From: Paraescarpia echinospica
Taxonomy: Eukaryota; Annelida; Polychaeta; Sabellida; Siboglinidae
NCBI GenBank assembly: GCA_020002185.1
Contig: CM034533.1
Span: 44,086,880-44,150,879, forward strand
DNA: 64,000 nucleotides
Direction of reading: 5' to 3'
Shown: positions 1 to 13,859 of the stretch, piece by piece
How positions within the stretch are numbered: position 1 is the stretch's first letter
Layout: every line of letters starts with the position of its first letter
The notes under the pieces: generated by a model
Seen by the model: the letters and a program-made list of their open reading frames with translations, nothing else
What the model was told of the DNA's origin: nothing
Database searches by the model: none
Translations under genes and position numbers: made by a program

Positions 1-2460
1 TTTCTCAACATGTGCTAGAACCAACCAGGGGAGAGAATGTGTTAGACTTAGTTTTGTCCTCACAGAATGAATTAGTTGACAATGTTAAATTATGTGAGCC
101 TCTGGGAAGTAGTGATCACAACCAGATACATTTTACCATCAAAATAAAATCAGAAAGAAATAATAAAAAGCAGTTCAGGAGAAATTTCCACAAAGGAAGA
201 TATAAGGAAATGAGGAAATATTTAGCAAAGATAGACTGGAATAATACACGGAAGAATAAGACAGCAACAGAATGCTGGAATATCTTAAAGAATAAAATAG
301 AGTGCATCGTAGATAAATTTGTTCCCTTCAAAAAACAAGGGAAACGGACCAGAAAGAAATACTTATCGAAAGAAGCCATTAGAAAAATTAAGTATAAACA
401 AATGATCTGGAAGTCATATAGACGTACTGGCAATGACGAAGACTATAACATTTATAAAGAAGCACTAAACCAAGCTACAGCTGAAATTAGAAATTCAAAG
501 AGAAGCTATGAACATAAATTAGCTTGTAATATAAAACATGACAGCAAGAGTTTTTATGCGTATGTTCGAAGCAAACAGAAAGTTCAGGATAAGGTCGGTC
601 CTCTAGAAGATAGTGCTGGAAATATAATATCAGAAGGATTCTTAATGGCTGAAGACCTAAATGAGTATTTTAGTTCAGTGTTTACCAGAGAAGACACTAG
701 TTCACTGCCAGTACCAGAGGCTAAGTTCTAGGGGGCAGAATCAGACTATTTAAGACAGTTGATTGTAACCCCAGAAATGGTAGCTAAGAAAATTAGGGCT
801 ATGAAGGAAAATAAATCACCTGGAGTGGATGGTATTCCACCCAAACTACTAGTGGAAATTGTAGAACAAATTAGCATACCGCTTGCAACAGTTTTCAACT
901 TGTCATTAGAAGAGGGAGTGGTTCCTTTAGAATGGAAAGAAGCAAACAGTATACCGTTATTTAAAAAAGGTTCGAGAAACAAGTCAGAGAACTATAGACC
1001 AGTGAGTTAAGACAGAAGAGGGAGTGGTTCCTTTAGAATGGAAAGAAGCAAACAGTATACCGTTATTTAAAAAAGGTTCGAGAAACAAGTCAGAGAACTA
1101 TAGACCAGTGAGTTTAACATCAGTGATTTGTAAATTATTAGAAAGACTAATTAAAGATCACATGGTGGATTTTCTTGTTAAACATAACTTGATAAACCCA
1201 ACTCAACATGGGTTTCTGAAAGCGAGGTCATGCTTAACAAATATGTTATGTTTTTTGGAAGATATCACTAAGTGGGTAGATGATGGATCACCAGTAGATA
1301 TCATCTACTTAGATTTTCAAAAAGCTTTCGACAAAGTGCCACATCAGAGATTACTGCTTAAACTAAAAGCCCATGGCATAGGAAATGGTATAATTAACTG
1401 GATAGAGAAATGGCTGATTGACAGAAGACAACGGGTAGTTGTTGATGGGGAGGCTTCAAACTGGAAATCAGTTTTGAGTGGGGTTCCACAGGGATCAGTA
1501 CTAAGATCTATATTATTCTTAATATATATAAACGATTTGGACGATGATATAGCTAGCAAGGTGTTGAAATTTGCAGATGATACAAAAGTGTTTAGAAGGA
1601 TTAAAAGTGATGGGGATAGACAGCATTTACAAGATGATCTAGACAGGTTGATCAAATGGTCTGAAAAGTGGCAAATGTTGTTCAATTTTGGGAAATGTAA
1701 ATGCCTCCACACAGGACATGGGAACGAATATGTAGAATATACAATGGGGGGAACTGTACTAAGTACTACTGTAAAAGAAAAAGACTTAGGGCTGACAATT
1801 AGTGCTGACATGAAGGTTTCAGAGCAGTGTGGAATTGCAGCTTCAAAGGGAAATCAAATCCTTGGATTGATTAGGCGAAATATAGCATATAAAAAAAAGA
1901 ACTAATAATACCGCTGTACAAAACAATAGTTAGGCCTCATTTAGAATATTGTATACAAGCGTGGAGGCCATACCGCAAGAAGGACATAGATATGCTAGAA
2001 AGAGTACAGAGGAGAGCGACTAAAATGATGCAAAAACTGAGGGAACTTAGTTATGAAAAACGCCCAAAAGAATGTGGTTTAACAACATTAGAGACCAGGA
2101 GATTGAGAGGAGTTCAGTTAGAAGTGTTTAAAATATTGAATGGTTATGAAAATATTGATAGAAATATGTTTTTTTCAGTTAAGAAAGATAGAAAGACTAG
2201 AGGACATGAAGTTACATTAGTAAAGGAGCAGTGTAGATTAGACGTGAGAAAGTTCTCATTTTCACAAAGGACTGAATGAATGGAACAGATTATCTGATGA
2301 TTGTGTGGGTGCTAGTAGTGTGAATATGTTTAAAAATAAAATCGACACATACCTCAGAAGGGCTGGATATATGTAGATAAAAGGGTTGGACTCTCGATAA
2401 GCCAAAGGGCTTCCTTGTCCACCTGCCATCTAGAGTTAATTCTCTGGATGGCAATCTTGT
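1..2460 (+). mobile_element. Degraded CR1/Rex1-like non-LTR retrotransposon (5' end outside window)
   Basis: Conceptual translation in broken frames shows, in order, the end of an AP-endonuclease domain (SSDHNQI near 110-125, the SDH catalytic motif), a spacer, and a reverse transcriptase with DFQKAFDKVPH (~1313-1342), SGVPQGS (~1477-1497) and FADD (~1569-1580). The C-terminal part is typical of jockey/CR1-group elements (HLEYCIQAW region ~1940). The reading frame is broken by a TAG at 729-731, a 106-bp tandem duplication (908-1114), a shift in an A-run near 1890-1900 and another shift near 2274; the final stop is at 2374-2376. A short 3' UTR follows to about 2460. The copy is dead. Family assignment is by recognition; Rex1-like versus other CR1-group is uncertain. 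Confidence 0.88.
908..1114 (+). repeat. 106-bp tandem duplication inside the LINE RT domain
   Basis: The segment starting AGAAGAGGGAGTGGTTCC at 908 is repeated essentially identically from 1014, up to the shared ACCAGTGAGTT. The period of 106 is not a multiple of three, so the duplication alone shifts the RT frame and creates the stop near 1008. The near-identity of the two copies implies the event is younger than most decay in the element. Confidence 0.9.
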
Positions 2461-4320
2461 TAAATCTTTAGATGATAATAACAGCAGGTGAGAAGTTTAA
2501 GAAACTTTGTAGGTCACGTTTTCTTATAATCAGACAAAACGTTAACATGGTCGCCAATGGGAAAACTAACAGTGTGCTGAGCCCATATCCGACACGTGAC
2601 CGACTCTGCTATTTTCTGCTTGAAGCGTATTCTGCTTACCACAAACAACAAAAGGAATTGATAAAATACTTAAACATGCCCGGTACATTCAAATCCCACA
2701 ATAGGAAAAATCATCAGGCCAATCTCAAAGACAAACTTAAGATAACAAAAATCTATCATCAAGTCATTTCCAACAAGAAACTTCACAATAGAAAAACTTG
2801 TTGTCAGGTCATGTTCAATTACACACCTCAAGATAGGACCAACATTCGGCAACTCACTCTCAATAACACATTTCAAATTTTGTAATACGTTCATCGAATG
2901 ATTCTCAGGGAAAAAAATCGGTTTTGAAATACAAGTACACCTCCTCATTTACGTTCAAATGCCCCCTCCCCCCATTCAGGCTCACTACAAACCTCCAAAT
3001 GCACACCCCTTGCCTTGTACCCTCTATAGGGAAGTTTGTAAATCATTGTACAGTATCCATATCTCCAATAGGTGGCAACGAAGAAAGGCCGACCATTTAT
3101 CGCCCACGTCGTAGGTAACTGTCTCTAAATAACAATCGGTGCGTTTAAATGTATCATCAATTGGCAGATCAGAGTCCAATAGTAGAAGGAAGCAGATCTA
3201 CTCAAAATACACAAATATTAGTGTATTAATATATAGTTATTTAAAGATATGAACATTTTCATCATGCTATTCGCAGATGTACGCATATCCGTGTATTGTT
3301 TATTATAGTATGTTAACTAATGATGCGAACACTTTCAGACAGTTGTTTTGTATGTTCACACAAACAAGTGACACAGGGATGATATTTTGCTTTAGATAGC
3401 AACAACATTAAACAAACCAAAGAAAAGTACCGCAACTGTGGCAGGATGGCGCAAATACAAGCGTAAAGTAGTACTGTTTGTGCAAGGAAGTCAGCCTCAT
3501 AGGATACGACGGAGATTTGTAGTTGAAATTATTTATGGGGAAAAGGTTTACCTTACCTGAAAGTATGCATATGTTCTGAGCGAGGAACGCCTTTGAACAT
3601 TGGATGATAGCATCGGTAACATAAATCGTTTAGCTTGACACTATTAGTTCAACACGTTATACCGATTCAACGACGTATTATACGTTTGCACCGATATATC
3701 ATCATGTGAATAATGTTGTTATTGTTATCTCCTTCACGATACTGACTAACACAAAAAATATGTAAGCGAACGCAAAATGTCCAACTCCAAATACGTCAAA
3801 AACACTCAATTCAACGGTCTCTTGCACCCGAACGGCTCGTCCGATCCTGACGATTTTCGTATCGTTGGAAATCGTATACTTTCTGTTATTATATCATGGT
3901 AATGGCGTCTCGATAGTCATTCCAAAAACAATATACACACTGACCTACAATAGTGTCGTTTTCGGTGTTTATACACTGCCGAACGATGATAGTTCGTTGA
4001 CACAATACAAACATCTACCGATTGAAGCGCCACTTTCTAATACGTTTCAGACATGCGTACTTAATCAGTTCTTGATTTCATGCTATCGGCTCCATCCACT
4101 TTAGGTTTTATTTGCAATCGCCGACAAAACAGAACATTCTCAAAGTCAACGCGACGTCAGATGTTCATTAGTCTCCGTTGGTTGGTTTACGTTATTGTTA
4201 TTATGATGTGTTTTGTTTTAAAAGTGTGCAAACTAAGCACTGTTTACGCCACCGAGAAAACACGAGATAAGTATATAGCAGGATGATGAACACATATACT
4301 ACACAATCACACACAGTTGC
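2461..4320. other. Intergenic stretch, no gene recognised
   Basis: Short ORFs here lack recognisable motifs. The one visible structure is a degenerate tandem repeat of about 45 bp at 2692-2875, about four units sharing an AATAG...AAAxx...TCA...CAA pattern. The 137-codon ORF at 2472-2885 spans these repeats and looks like a by-product. The rest is AT-rich single-copy-looking DNA. Confidence 0.6.
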
Positions 4321-4326
4321 ACAGTG

Positions 4327-4513
4327 CACTCACTCATTCACTCACTCACTCACTCACTCACTCACTCACTCACTCACTCACTCACTCACTTAGTCACTCG
4401 CGAACGCGAACACGCACCCGCACACTCGCACGCACATTCGCACACTCGCGAACTGGCAGATTCGCACACGCGCACATACGCACATACGCACAAACGCACG
4501 CTCTCTCTCTCAT

Positions 4514-4597
<84 letters not shown>

Positions 4598-4622
4598 GTC
4601 TCACTCTCTCTCTCTGTCTCTG

Positions 4623-4663
<41 letters not shown>
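4327..4663. repeat. Compound microsatellite (ACTC)n - (CT)n - (TA)n
   Basis: About 16 ACTC units (4327-4390) are followed by a CG/CA-rich patch (to ~4500), a long (CT)n tract with TGTCTC interruptions (4501-4642) and (TA)n (4643-4663). ORFs of Ser/Leu or Arg/Glu repeats on both strands are artefacts of this tract. Confidence 0.95.
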
Positions 4664-6677
4664 CTCCCTCACTCCCTCCCTCCCTCTTTCCCCCTTGGTG
4701 ACTCCGTTTGATAGAGAGAGACCCTCAAAACAGAGATCGATCGGTGGGTGGAGAGGAGATGTCAGAATACCCTTGGTATCAAACATCCCTCGTTTAAATA
4801 TATTTGCGGGGGTCCGGGTCTAAAGGTACGTACGATCGAAGATGGGGTCGTCTTGTTTTCTGGGTCAACAATATCTGCCATGCTCCGCCACGGGCAATGA
4901 CAAACCGTACACCATACACGCACCAGACAGGTGGTACACGCCCTACTCATCTCACGGCTCGACGCCTGCGAATGCTTGCTGCCATCGGCCATGGCGTGTT
5001 TGGTGAATTTCTGCTCGGGGTAACGTCACAAAAGGCTACTATTAACGACTGGAAAACGCATACTTTTCAACACAGCGCAAATTATTTAATAAACACGTTA
5101 TAGTAATATTACAAAGTCCCATTTACGGTAACTGCGTGAGAAACGGAGCTGTTTAATAAAATTCACGGCTGTTCAATAATATCATTGACAGTCACTTGCT
5201 GTAGTTCTACAAGCAATGCAATGTTATACGTAGCAATGTTCAGTGCATCGACTATCGCAATTTAATTTTAAAACGCCTTATCCAAGCTGCAAAGTAATCT
5301 GGTTTCGAAATGTGACAGAAAAGGCGCTGCGCACACTATGCGCAAAATATAATGGTATTGCTCAATCCAAGATGGCGCACTATGCAGGTGCTCTGTGTTT
5401 ACAGAAACTGAAATCGACTTATTCCCTACGTGCAGGGGTATAATCGGTAAATGTGAATGCGTGGTTGACTCAAACTAAATATGTATAACACGTTTCTTGC
5501 CGAAATCGTAGCGGATGTGATACGATAACTTTTATGAACTGACTTGAGGGTTTTTTACAACGAATTGTGCAAACACGTTGTCTATATTACAGTATAAAAT
5601 CAGCATGTTTAACTATACCAAGCCACATTTGTCCAACATTTTGTATAAATAAGTAAGTATTTTTATGTAGCGCACTGCGATGCTAAACTACACTTGTGAC
5701 ACAGAACGTTTAGCCACGGACTTGTATCAGACATAATTGAACTATGTTCATGCCAAAACTAAGAATCCACTGGTTTCATTATTGAACGTTACACTAAACG
5801 TGATGCAGCTAACAAATGTTCCGGTAATCCTTCAGATAGGTTGTTTGATAGTTTGCAACAGCAACGAAGAAGATGGCGTGCTCTGTGCCTGCTTTCAAAC
5901 GGTCAAACGTTGCTGTCTTTACACTGACGCTATGCTATATGTCACCACCAATGTCACTGTTTGCTGCGTTCTACCCAATGTAGCTTTGACCAGGCAGTAC
6001 AGTACAATAACTGGATCGTCAAATGGTTTAAGGAATGCCTGACCAAGGAATTTGTCATATATTTATAGAAATACTGAATAATGAAACAATCATATTTAAA
6101 TTGTTGAACATGAATGCAAACTTATAGTCTTAAGTGTCAATTGTCAATGAGTCACGAACTCTCTGATCCCAAATGGCATGTCCAAAAAAGGAAATATCAT
6201 AACAAGTCTAGTTCAGACAAGAACGCATTTGTTTATTTACAAAACGTAAGAGTCTTACTATCAGTTGCTGATAAACTTTTTATTTTATATTAAAGACAGT
6301 GCTTACTGAATGAAGCGTAGGCAGAATTAAATTGGACATACCTGTACGCATAATTGCAAACAATGTTCAAAATATTGATTGTAAAAAAATGTGAACGCAA
6401 GCTAAGGTAACATCACTCTTGTAGCATTTATAAAAGGTACTATCAGTTGTTGAAGGAAGATGCAGTAATTCACTTAAACTATGCATATAATCAATCACAA
6501 AACTGAGCATGACTTAGCAAGCCGAGCAGCCATGTTTTTGAAATATCCCATTATTGATATCTGGGCAACAGTATTGCTGGAATGGAATACTGCATTTTTC
6601 GTCATTTCCGGCAGTGTCTTTGCACATTTGAATGTCACTTCCGGTAGTATGCATTCTACGGTCTTTGCACGTTTGCG
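4664..6677. other. Intergenic stretch, no gene recognised
   Basis: ORFs of 60-100 codons occur but show no family motif, no matching splice sites and no consistent codon bias. I see no repeat structure except the TA tract that follows. Confidence 0.5.
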
Positions 6678-6679
6678 TG

Positions 6680-6738
<59 letters not shown>

Positions 6739-6740
6739 AA
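6678..6740. repeat. (TA)n microsatellite
   Basis: A (TA)n run with a few TG steps, about 60 bp. Confidence 0.95.
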
Positions 6741-7737
6741 TTATAAAACAGTGTAAGTTGCTCGAGCCACATGTCACTGAAATGTCGGTCAAACTGCGTT
6801 GAATGATTAAGGTCTCTGGGGTTCAGACGTCAGAAGTCGGCGGCGTCTCCGGCAGGGCTTCAGACCAAACGGCCGATCAACTCGTGAGAACATGTTCTGC
6901 CGGTGGTCGCCCGTGAAACCGCTCACTGCGTCTGCCGACAAATCATTCATCCGACTTTTTCTGAGCTGCGGTTTTCTTTTTTTTGCTTCCAGATGTCTGT
7001 GACTCTCAGAACCATCTCTCATTGCCATAGTAACTGCTGTAAATTGATGAAGGTCTTGGCCCAGAACGCGCGGTGATGAGTTACGAAGGCCGAACCGAAG
7101 AAGTTTCGAATAAGTTATTTAGAGAAGTTATGCGGACTGAATTTGCAGCGTATACCATTACTACAGGGGCTTCGTTCTGAATAGCTAGCTTGTTAAACAT
7201 GACGTACACTAAAACATAGATACACGAACATTAAGTACAATGTCTGCCAACTATAAACGTTTCACGTCATGAAAATCGAACCCTAGACATAATGAAATCT
7301 AATATCAATAAGCTTATCTAATTATTCATATCTTTACGATGCTTCATTCAATGTGTCTTCTTTTGTTTGACATAATTAGTTAATTATTTACGGAATACAA
7401 ATAAATAATGTAGATCCATGCAAAGTCTAAATAATTAAGTCGTGGTGTTTCCACGAATTTCAAAACCTCAAGAATACTCGGTAAACATTCGCTGTGTTCA
7501 ACACAATCTGTCCTTTGTCATCATTTTAAAGTTAGTTAAGTTTTGCACTGGACGTTCCCACCATATACGACATGTGTGTTTGAAGATATCTTCGCAGCCT
7601 TCAAAAACTGTCTAGTTGCAAAGGTTCAAGGATCGTGTGTGCATCCAAGAATGGTATGACACGTCCCCTTTAAAAAACTAAAACTTGCACTGGAATCAGG
7701 ATAGTAAACCTATATATTACTGTGGAAGGGTTATATA
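6741..7737. other. Intergenic stretch, no gene recognised
   Basis: A locally GC-richer patch (6810-7030) has a 73-codon ORF on the minus strand with no recognisable domain. The rest is AT-rich and featureless by eye. Confidence 0.5.
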
Positions 7738-8026
7738 GATGTCACACTAACCTCAAGGCTCTATATCCACTGTCACACGTCCGCTAGCACATGGACACAC
7801 ACGCACGTCACGCACGCACGCATCCACTCTCACAAACGTATACACGCATACACACACCTATAATACACGTTTGTGTGTGTGTGTATATATATATATATAT
7901 AGAGAGAGAGGGGGGGAGAGAGAGAAGGGGAGAAAGAGGGTGAAAGAGGGAGATATATATATATATATATGTATTTATATACATATATATCTCCCTCTTT
8001 CACCCTCTTTCTCCCTCTTCTCTCTC

Positions 8027-8065
<39 letters not shown>

Positions 8066-8196
8066 GTGTATTATAGGTGTGTGTATGCGTGTATACGATT
8101 GTGAGAGTGGATGCGTGCGTGTGTGACGTGCGTGTGTGTCCATGTGCTAGCGGACGTGTGACAGTGGATATAGAGCCTTGAGGTTAGTGTGACATC
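7738..8196. repeat. 459-bp near-perfect inverted repeat (palindrome)
   Basis: The left end GATGTCACACTAACCTCAAG is mirrored by CTTGAGGTTAGTGTGACATC at the right end. Complementarity continues inward through CTATATCCACTGTCACACG, the CA/GT-rich stretch, the (TA)n/(GA)n block and GGGTGAAAGAGGGAGATATA against TATATCTCCCTCTTTCACCC, to a centre near 7967-7977. Arms are about 225 bp with few differences. It is either a foldback-type transposable element or a palindromic duplication; no clear target-site duplication is visible. Confidence 0.9.
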
Positions 8197-9700
8197 GCCC
8201 CGCAGTCATCCACAACGACGCGAGGTGAACTCGGTCAAGGACAAAGCATTCGCAGAAAAAATGTACGATGTCACCACGCGCTGGCTAAACAACTAGGTTG
8301 TATAAATGTTCAGAGTTCGTGTGATATATTTGAAATGTCACAAGACATGACCATGCTCTTGCACCAAGCCTGCTCGATTTGAATAGTTGTGATTTCATTT
8401 TCAGAAATAATTAGTTTTAGGTATATGCTTTGCATTGCCTATACTCTGCGGGATAACATATGTTTTGTATGCCGATATTTACCAATATCCTTTCAATATG
8501 GTAGAAAGAAAACACTCGGCTTTTGTATGAGATATTCTTTTATAAATTCAGACAACCGTGAAAGTTTATTCCTGCAATTTGACTTAATGTAATCCATCAT
8601 TGCAGAAAGTGTGTCTGGTTACGCATTTGAAATTAGCAGACTTACGTAGTTTGGGCGTGGTAATCTACAAATACAGTTACGACAGCTGGCTTCCCATGCG
8701 ACGACCAAGACGTGAAAGTAACGACACAACTAAAAAATAGAGTCGCCTAGTAAGGCTTGTCAAAAATAGAGTCGTTCTTCATTTACGCGATCGCAAGTAG
8801 CGTCTTGATTAATACGCTTCATGCTACCAGATACGAGATGCTATTGAACGTTAACCGGTTTTACTGCCACTATGTTCCATGTGTTTAATGACGTCGGACC
8901 GTTGGTCTCATCATAATATCAATTCAACCCAGTTGCATTATTTTGGTGCATAATGACAATGTTCACTGAAACATGTTAACTGTGTCGGTAGGGATTACAT
9001 ATTTCCGGGTTACTATTTACAGAAAACACGAGTTACCTTTTATAGGTATTGAGTCGACGGTTGACGTGGCTGGTATTGGTAGCTAAATTCTTCGCGATAC
9101 CCGCGTACGTGATTTGAGACTGGTCGGTGAAAATATTTATTGCATATTATGTGATTTGCGTGTGTTGTTTATTTTTATTCTCTAATCACTGACCTAACCC
9201 TTACCGAATAATGTTATGCGCGTTACGGTGTCATGTCACGAATAATACGGTGATTCACTGCAATCCAAATTCAATATTTTGAAGTGATTGGAATGTTTGC
9301 AATATGATGGCATGTTTTGCTATTGTTTCTGACTTCTAGATAAGGCGTATATTGTCATGAACACCATATTATCACATGATTAGTACGATACGAGCTTCAC
9401 GTTTCCTTGCATAATTAAATTAAACACACTAGCCAAAAATGCCCATCCTCCGGTTGGCGCTATTTTTATACACAGACGCAACAGACGGTTTCCAACCGGA
9501 GTCTTCATAAATGACATTAATTTTGTTTTGATGTAAATTTGAAACAGTTTTTCGTCCCAACGCACGATACGTAACATCCTCAATTAGTCGACAAGCCTCG
9601 GACAATCGCAGAAAATATGCCTAACTGTATGAACAATTGATTTACGTCCCCTTTATTTTGTTAAAATTCATCGTTGTCTAAGAATTCTTTCGTACGTACT
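8197..9700. other. Intergenic stretch, no gene recognised
   Basis: AT-rich DNA with no ORF that looks coding and no obvious repeat. Confidence 0.5.
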
Positions 9701-10441
9701 TACATATGTAAACGTACGTACGTATGTACGTACGTAAATACGTACATGCATACATAAAATATATGTACATACAAGCATACACGCATACAATCATACATAC
9801 ATACATACATACATACATACATACATACATACATACATACATACATACATACATACATACATACATTCACTCATGCATACACACTTACATACATACACAT
9901 GCATTCGTGCATAAATGCAAACATCCATACATGCATACATTCATACATACATACATACATTCACGCATGCATACATACATACATACATACATACTTACAT
10001 GCATACATGCATACATGCATACATGCATACATGCATACATGCATACATGCATACATGCATACATGCATTCATTCATTCATTCATTCATTCATTCATTCAT
10101 TCATTCATACATATAGACATACATACACGCATGCATGCATGCATGCATACACACATACATACATACATACATACGTACATACATACATACATACATATAT
10201 TCATTCATTCATTCCTACATACATACACACATACACACATGCATACATGCATAGATACATACGTACGTACGTACGTACAAACATACAAACATACATACAT
10301 ACATACATACATACATACATACATACATACATACATACATACATACATACATACATACATACATACATACATACAAACATACATACATATATACATACAT
10401 GCATACATATATACATGCATATATACATGCATACATACACA

Positions 10442-10490
<49 letters not shown>

Positions 10491-10545
10491 ACACACATAC
10501 ACACAAACACTCACATACACACATATATACATACATACATACGCT
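9700..10545. repeat. Tetranucleotide satellite, (ATAC)n with GCAT/ATTC variants
   Basis: About 850 bp of ATAC repeats with internal blocks of CATGCATA (10008-10066), CATT (10066-10107, 10199-10214) and ACGT (10261-10278). It ends in a (CA)n tract (10437-10500). The His/Thr/Tyr- or Cys/Met/Val-rich ORFs of 100-220 codons on both strands are artefacts. Confidence 0.95.
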
Positions 10546-13500
10546 AGGTCGATTACAGTAATATTAATTGACAATTACATGACCTTATGACACCATTACA
10601 GAAGTTCGAAAACAAATGAATGTTTTATAGATACAAGACCAAAAACTGTTCTTGTTTGCTATAAGATTTCGTCCACAATATTTCGTTTGAACGCCACGCA
10701 TATAAGTTGTCCACGGATTTCAACTGCCTGTGTGTCCTGTCCGTACAACAATCAACCAGGCAGTGCATTACTTGTAAGTGGAATGATTTCACTCCAGTGC
10801 ATTGACACTGTGACAAATAGTTGTGGAGTGTGGTCGGAACATGTGTATTTAATACTGTTTCTTTTAGGTGGTTATCGGTGTGGTTGACTGTCTGCAGACG
10901 AATATTTGGCAGACGTTCAAACCGCAAGACTGTCCGCCATACCAGCGCAGGATCGCACGGAGAAGATGTTCCAGGGCTACGCGTTTCAACAGAAACGCTA
11001 CCAATTCAGCATAATGTTTAAATACGACTGCATGGAACATAATTTGTGCCTAGCAAGTTATTGCAAGAACAAACAGTTGGCATACGATTCCATGATTTAT
11101 TACGTACGCAAATCTTTGTAAGGGGCGTGGTGGTGTGTGGAACCGGGGTTCGAAACTTAGGCAATTTCGTTTACCCTACGTTGCCTGTGTCTTTCGGAAA
11201 AGACTATAGAAGCCGTTGTTCCTTCTGTCTGATGTTTATGCCAGGGGAAGTAACAGATTTCACGCAGGGAAATAGAAAAAAGCGTCGTGAACTCATTGAG
11301 CAGGGATCTCATTCTCTAAACTCCCCATGTCGGAAAAGGACGTTGCCAATTAAAAGTAGAAGAAGTAGGAGAAATCGAATACATTGTAGTTGCAAGTGAT
11401 ACATCGTGTTTAACGGATTAGACAGTCGTTCGACTACACGGAGATATGTCATTTGATGTCTTCAGTTGTTTGTGGAGTGCGTGAACTCACACTGCCCAAA
11501 GACATCCACGATGCACAACAAGCAGTCTTGCTTTGCGATTCATCCGACACCCTTAACTCTCCGGCATCTTTTTATTACTGAGGGACCTAGAGGGTATATT
11601 TCAGCGAATTAGAATAGTTCCCTCAGGTTGTACTCTTGCATGTCATGAAGTATACACTCGGATCCATCCATGCGTGTGGAGTATGTATCATATAGAACGT
11701 AAGTTGACCAAATAAGTTGCCCATTGTTTGGTTGATTGCGGTTCCTTCGCCGAGAAGCCCTTTCTGTACTGAGAAACACTTTCTCTACAGAGAAGCATTT
11801 TCTTTCCTAGGTTTTTCAAACTTCATCATTTCCATATCTTGCGTCTTTGTGAGAAATGGCCAGGGTTTTGTAACATAAAGAAACACGATGTCCCGATGAC
11901 AAGTCTGCGTGTCACAGTGTCTGTCTATTTTCTCAGTGTCATTATTAAAAGCGACCCTATTGAAGACATAATGTTGCCTACAAAAAGACAGGTCACGACA
12001 GACTGGTGCGGGATACATGTATCTATCCACCTGCACAAACAGCATGTGACGTATCTGCATGTTCTGTAAAACGCTTTTACAACGATCGCTGTTGCAGTGT
12101 CTGACACACTTAAAGAAGATCAAGAACAAGAAGATTTATTTAGACCTCATGTGTAGTAAATAGTAAATACAAACGTCTCAATAGTTTTTAATAGGTCATG
12201 TAACTGGTATTAAGAGTTAACAGTCGCTCTCATAATGCTTACTATTGCACAATTAGTAAACAGTTAGCAGTTTCTGCTTTCTGCCTTGAATGTATTTTTA
12301 TGTTGTGGTGTAGATTTGCTGCATGACTCTATTACAAATTAATTTAATACACGTTCATCACATGTTTTTGTCTTGTTACGGTATATCTATAACGCACCAC
12401 CAAATATATTAGTCAGTGTATGATGATGATATTTGTTCTTTTTTATAATACTTATTACATCGGTACAAATTATGATTTGTATATAATTATGTACTTGAAT
12501 AAGGACTATAAGCAAATTGTTTTGCTTGATTCCATGTGTTTCCTGGTGTGTTTGCATGATGCCTAACGTAATTCTCTATGGATCACTGTGAAACAATAAC
12601 AATTATTATTATTATAAGAGCCATCATATTTCCCGAGCCATTGCTGTGCCATGGCCACATTCTGATCCTTCTCCGCATCACCATGAGGTCCCACTCTTCC
12701 CGGGGGTACAACGCCAGCATGACGCAAGGCAACACGCTTTGGAAAATAAGTCTATGTGGGACAGTGCGAGTGAAAAAATACTATGAGTTAGATGTTATCC
12801 CGAGAGGTTAATTCCAGCCATCGAAGGTGGTCGGCCTCTCAGGAAGCAGACAACCTCATGCCTCAACGAGGATGGGCCCTCCCGTCGCTCGTCGCTGCCT
12901 CGGGGTATAGACTGTTTCATTCGACTCCTGATGCACGGAGGGTGAGCCAGCTGACCTTATCTCCTGCAAACGGCCCTAAACGCAAGGCATCTGAACGCAG
13001 CAGCTGTCACGTACTTTTTAATCGTCTGCAACCCTGTGCTAGGCTGAAAAAACGTGGGGTAATTTATCTCATGCGTAGATCAAAAGTGTCGAAACCACGA
13101 ATCGAGAGGAATGAGTTATGATCATTCATGCAGCAATGTAGAGCGCCCAATATTGGAGATATCGAAGTCTAAACATCCTAAATTAAAAGCTGATATGATG
13201 CTACATGCGATATTCACCAGAACAACTTAATAATTTACAATCACGCACAGGTAGAACACTTGGGTATTTATAATATAGAAGGGTGTGAAGGTTTGAAGCT
13301 TATGCAGACTTCTGTGTTGTGTAGACTTCTATTGCAACAACCTAGCAGATCGTCAAACATTTGTTTATCATAATACGGATGGCGCATAAGGTGTTACTTG
13401 GGACATATCCCGAGGCCCGCAATGTGAGGCACGTTTGTCATATATCGATCAGGTTTCACGTTCAGGAGGGTCGTAGACGTACTAGACCAAAACTCGACAA

Positions 13501-13840
13501 ACTTTTCGGCGGTGTCGGTGAAACTGCTCATGCCGTTATCATCAGGAAGCGACGTACATCTCCCATGTAATAAAATCACATATTCTGAAATGACTTTGAC
13601 GAGCAATAAAATAAAATAATTCCACATGAAAAACTTCACATTTCTACGGAAGACATGCTATGACTATTTTAATATTTATATAACTTCTCTAGTTTATATT
13701 ATATTGAAAACATATCAGTCATTGCAAGGCTTCAGTAATGGCGACACTTTAAAAAAAAACGAAGCCGCCTGTAACCTCTCAGTACTGCCACAGATGCGTG
13801 GGTTTTTGGCACGACCCCCGGGTTGCGGGAAAACTCCAGG
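10546..13840. other. Intergenic stretch upstream of the collagen gene
   Basis: Contains the SINE-like segment below and several ORFs of 60-117 codons. One of them (about 10906-11121, +) has three spaced cysteines and a short pattern faintly like a PAN/Apple domain, but lacks a full cysteine set. Nothing else is recognisable. Confidence 0.45.
11115..11370 (+). mobile_element. Possible SINE copy with tRNA-like head
   Basis: GGGGTTCGAAACTT near 11144-11157 matches an RNA polymerase III box B (GGTTCRANNCC-like). It is followed by TGTGTCTTTCGGAAAAGACTATAG, a phrase common in tRNA-headed invertebrate SINE bodies. Box A is poor and the 3' end unclear. Confidence 0.3.
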
Positions 13841-13859
13841 GTCTACATGTGACCTAAGA

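Noticed and set aside
9724..10561. Long His/Thr/Tyr-rich and Cys/Met/Val-rich ORFs up to 220 codons on both strands
   Set aside because: They are six-frame translations of the ATAC/GCAT/ATTC satellite; all frames are open because the units lack stops.
12578..13121. ORFs of 77-109 codons upstream of the gene as a possible small gene
   Set aside because: No recognisable domain, no consistent splice sites, composition like surrounding intergenic DNA.
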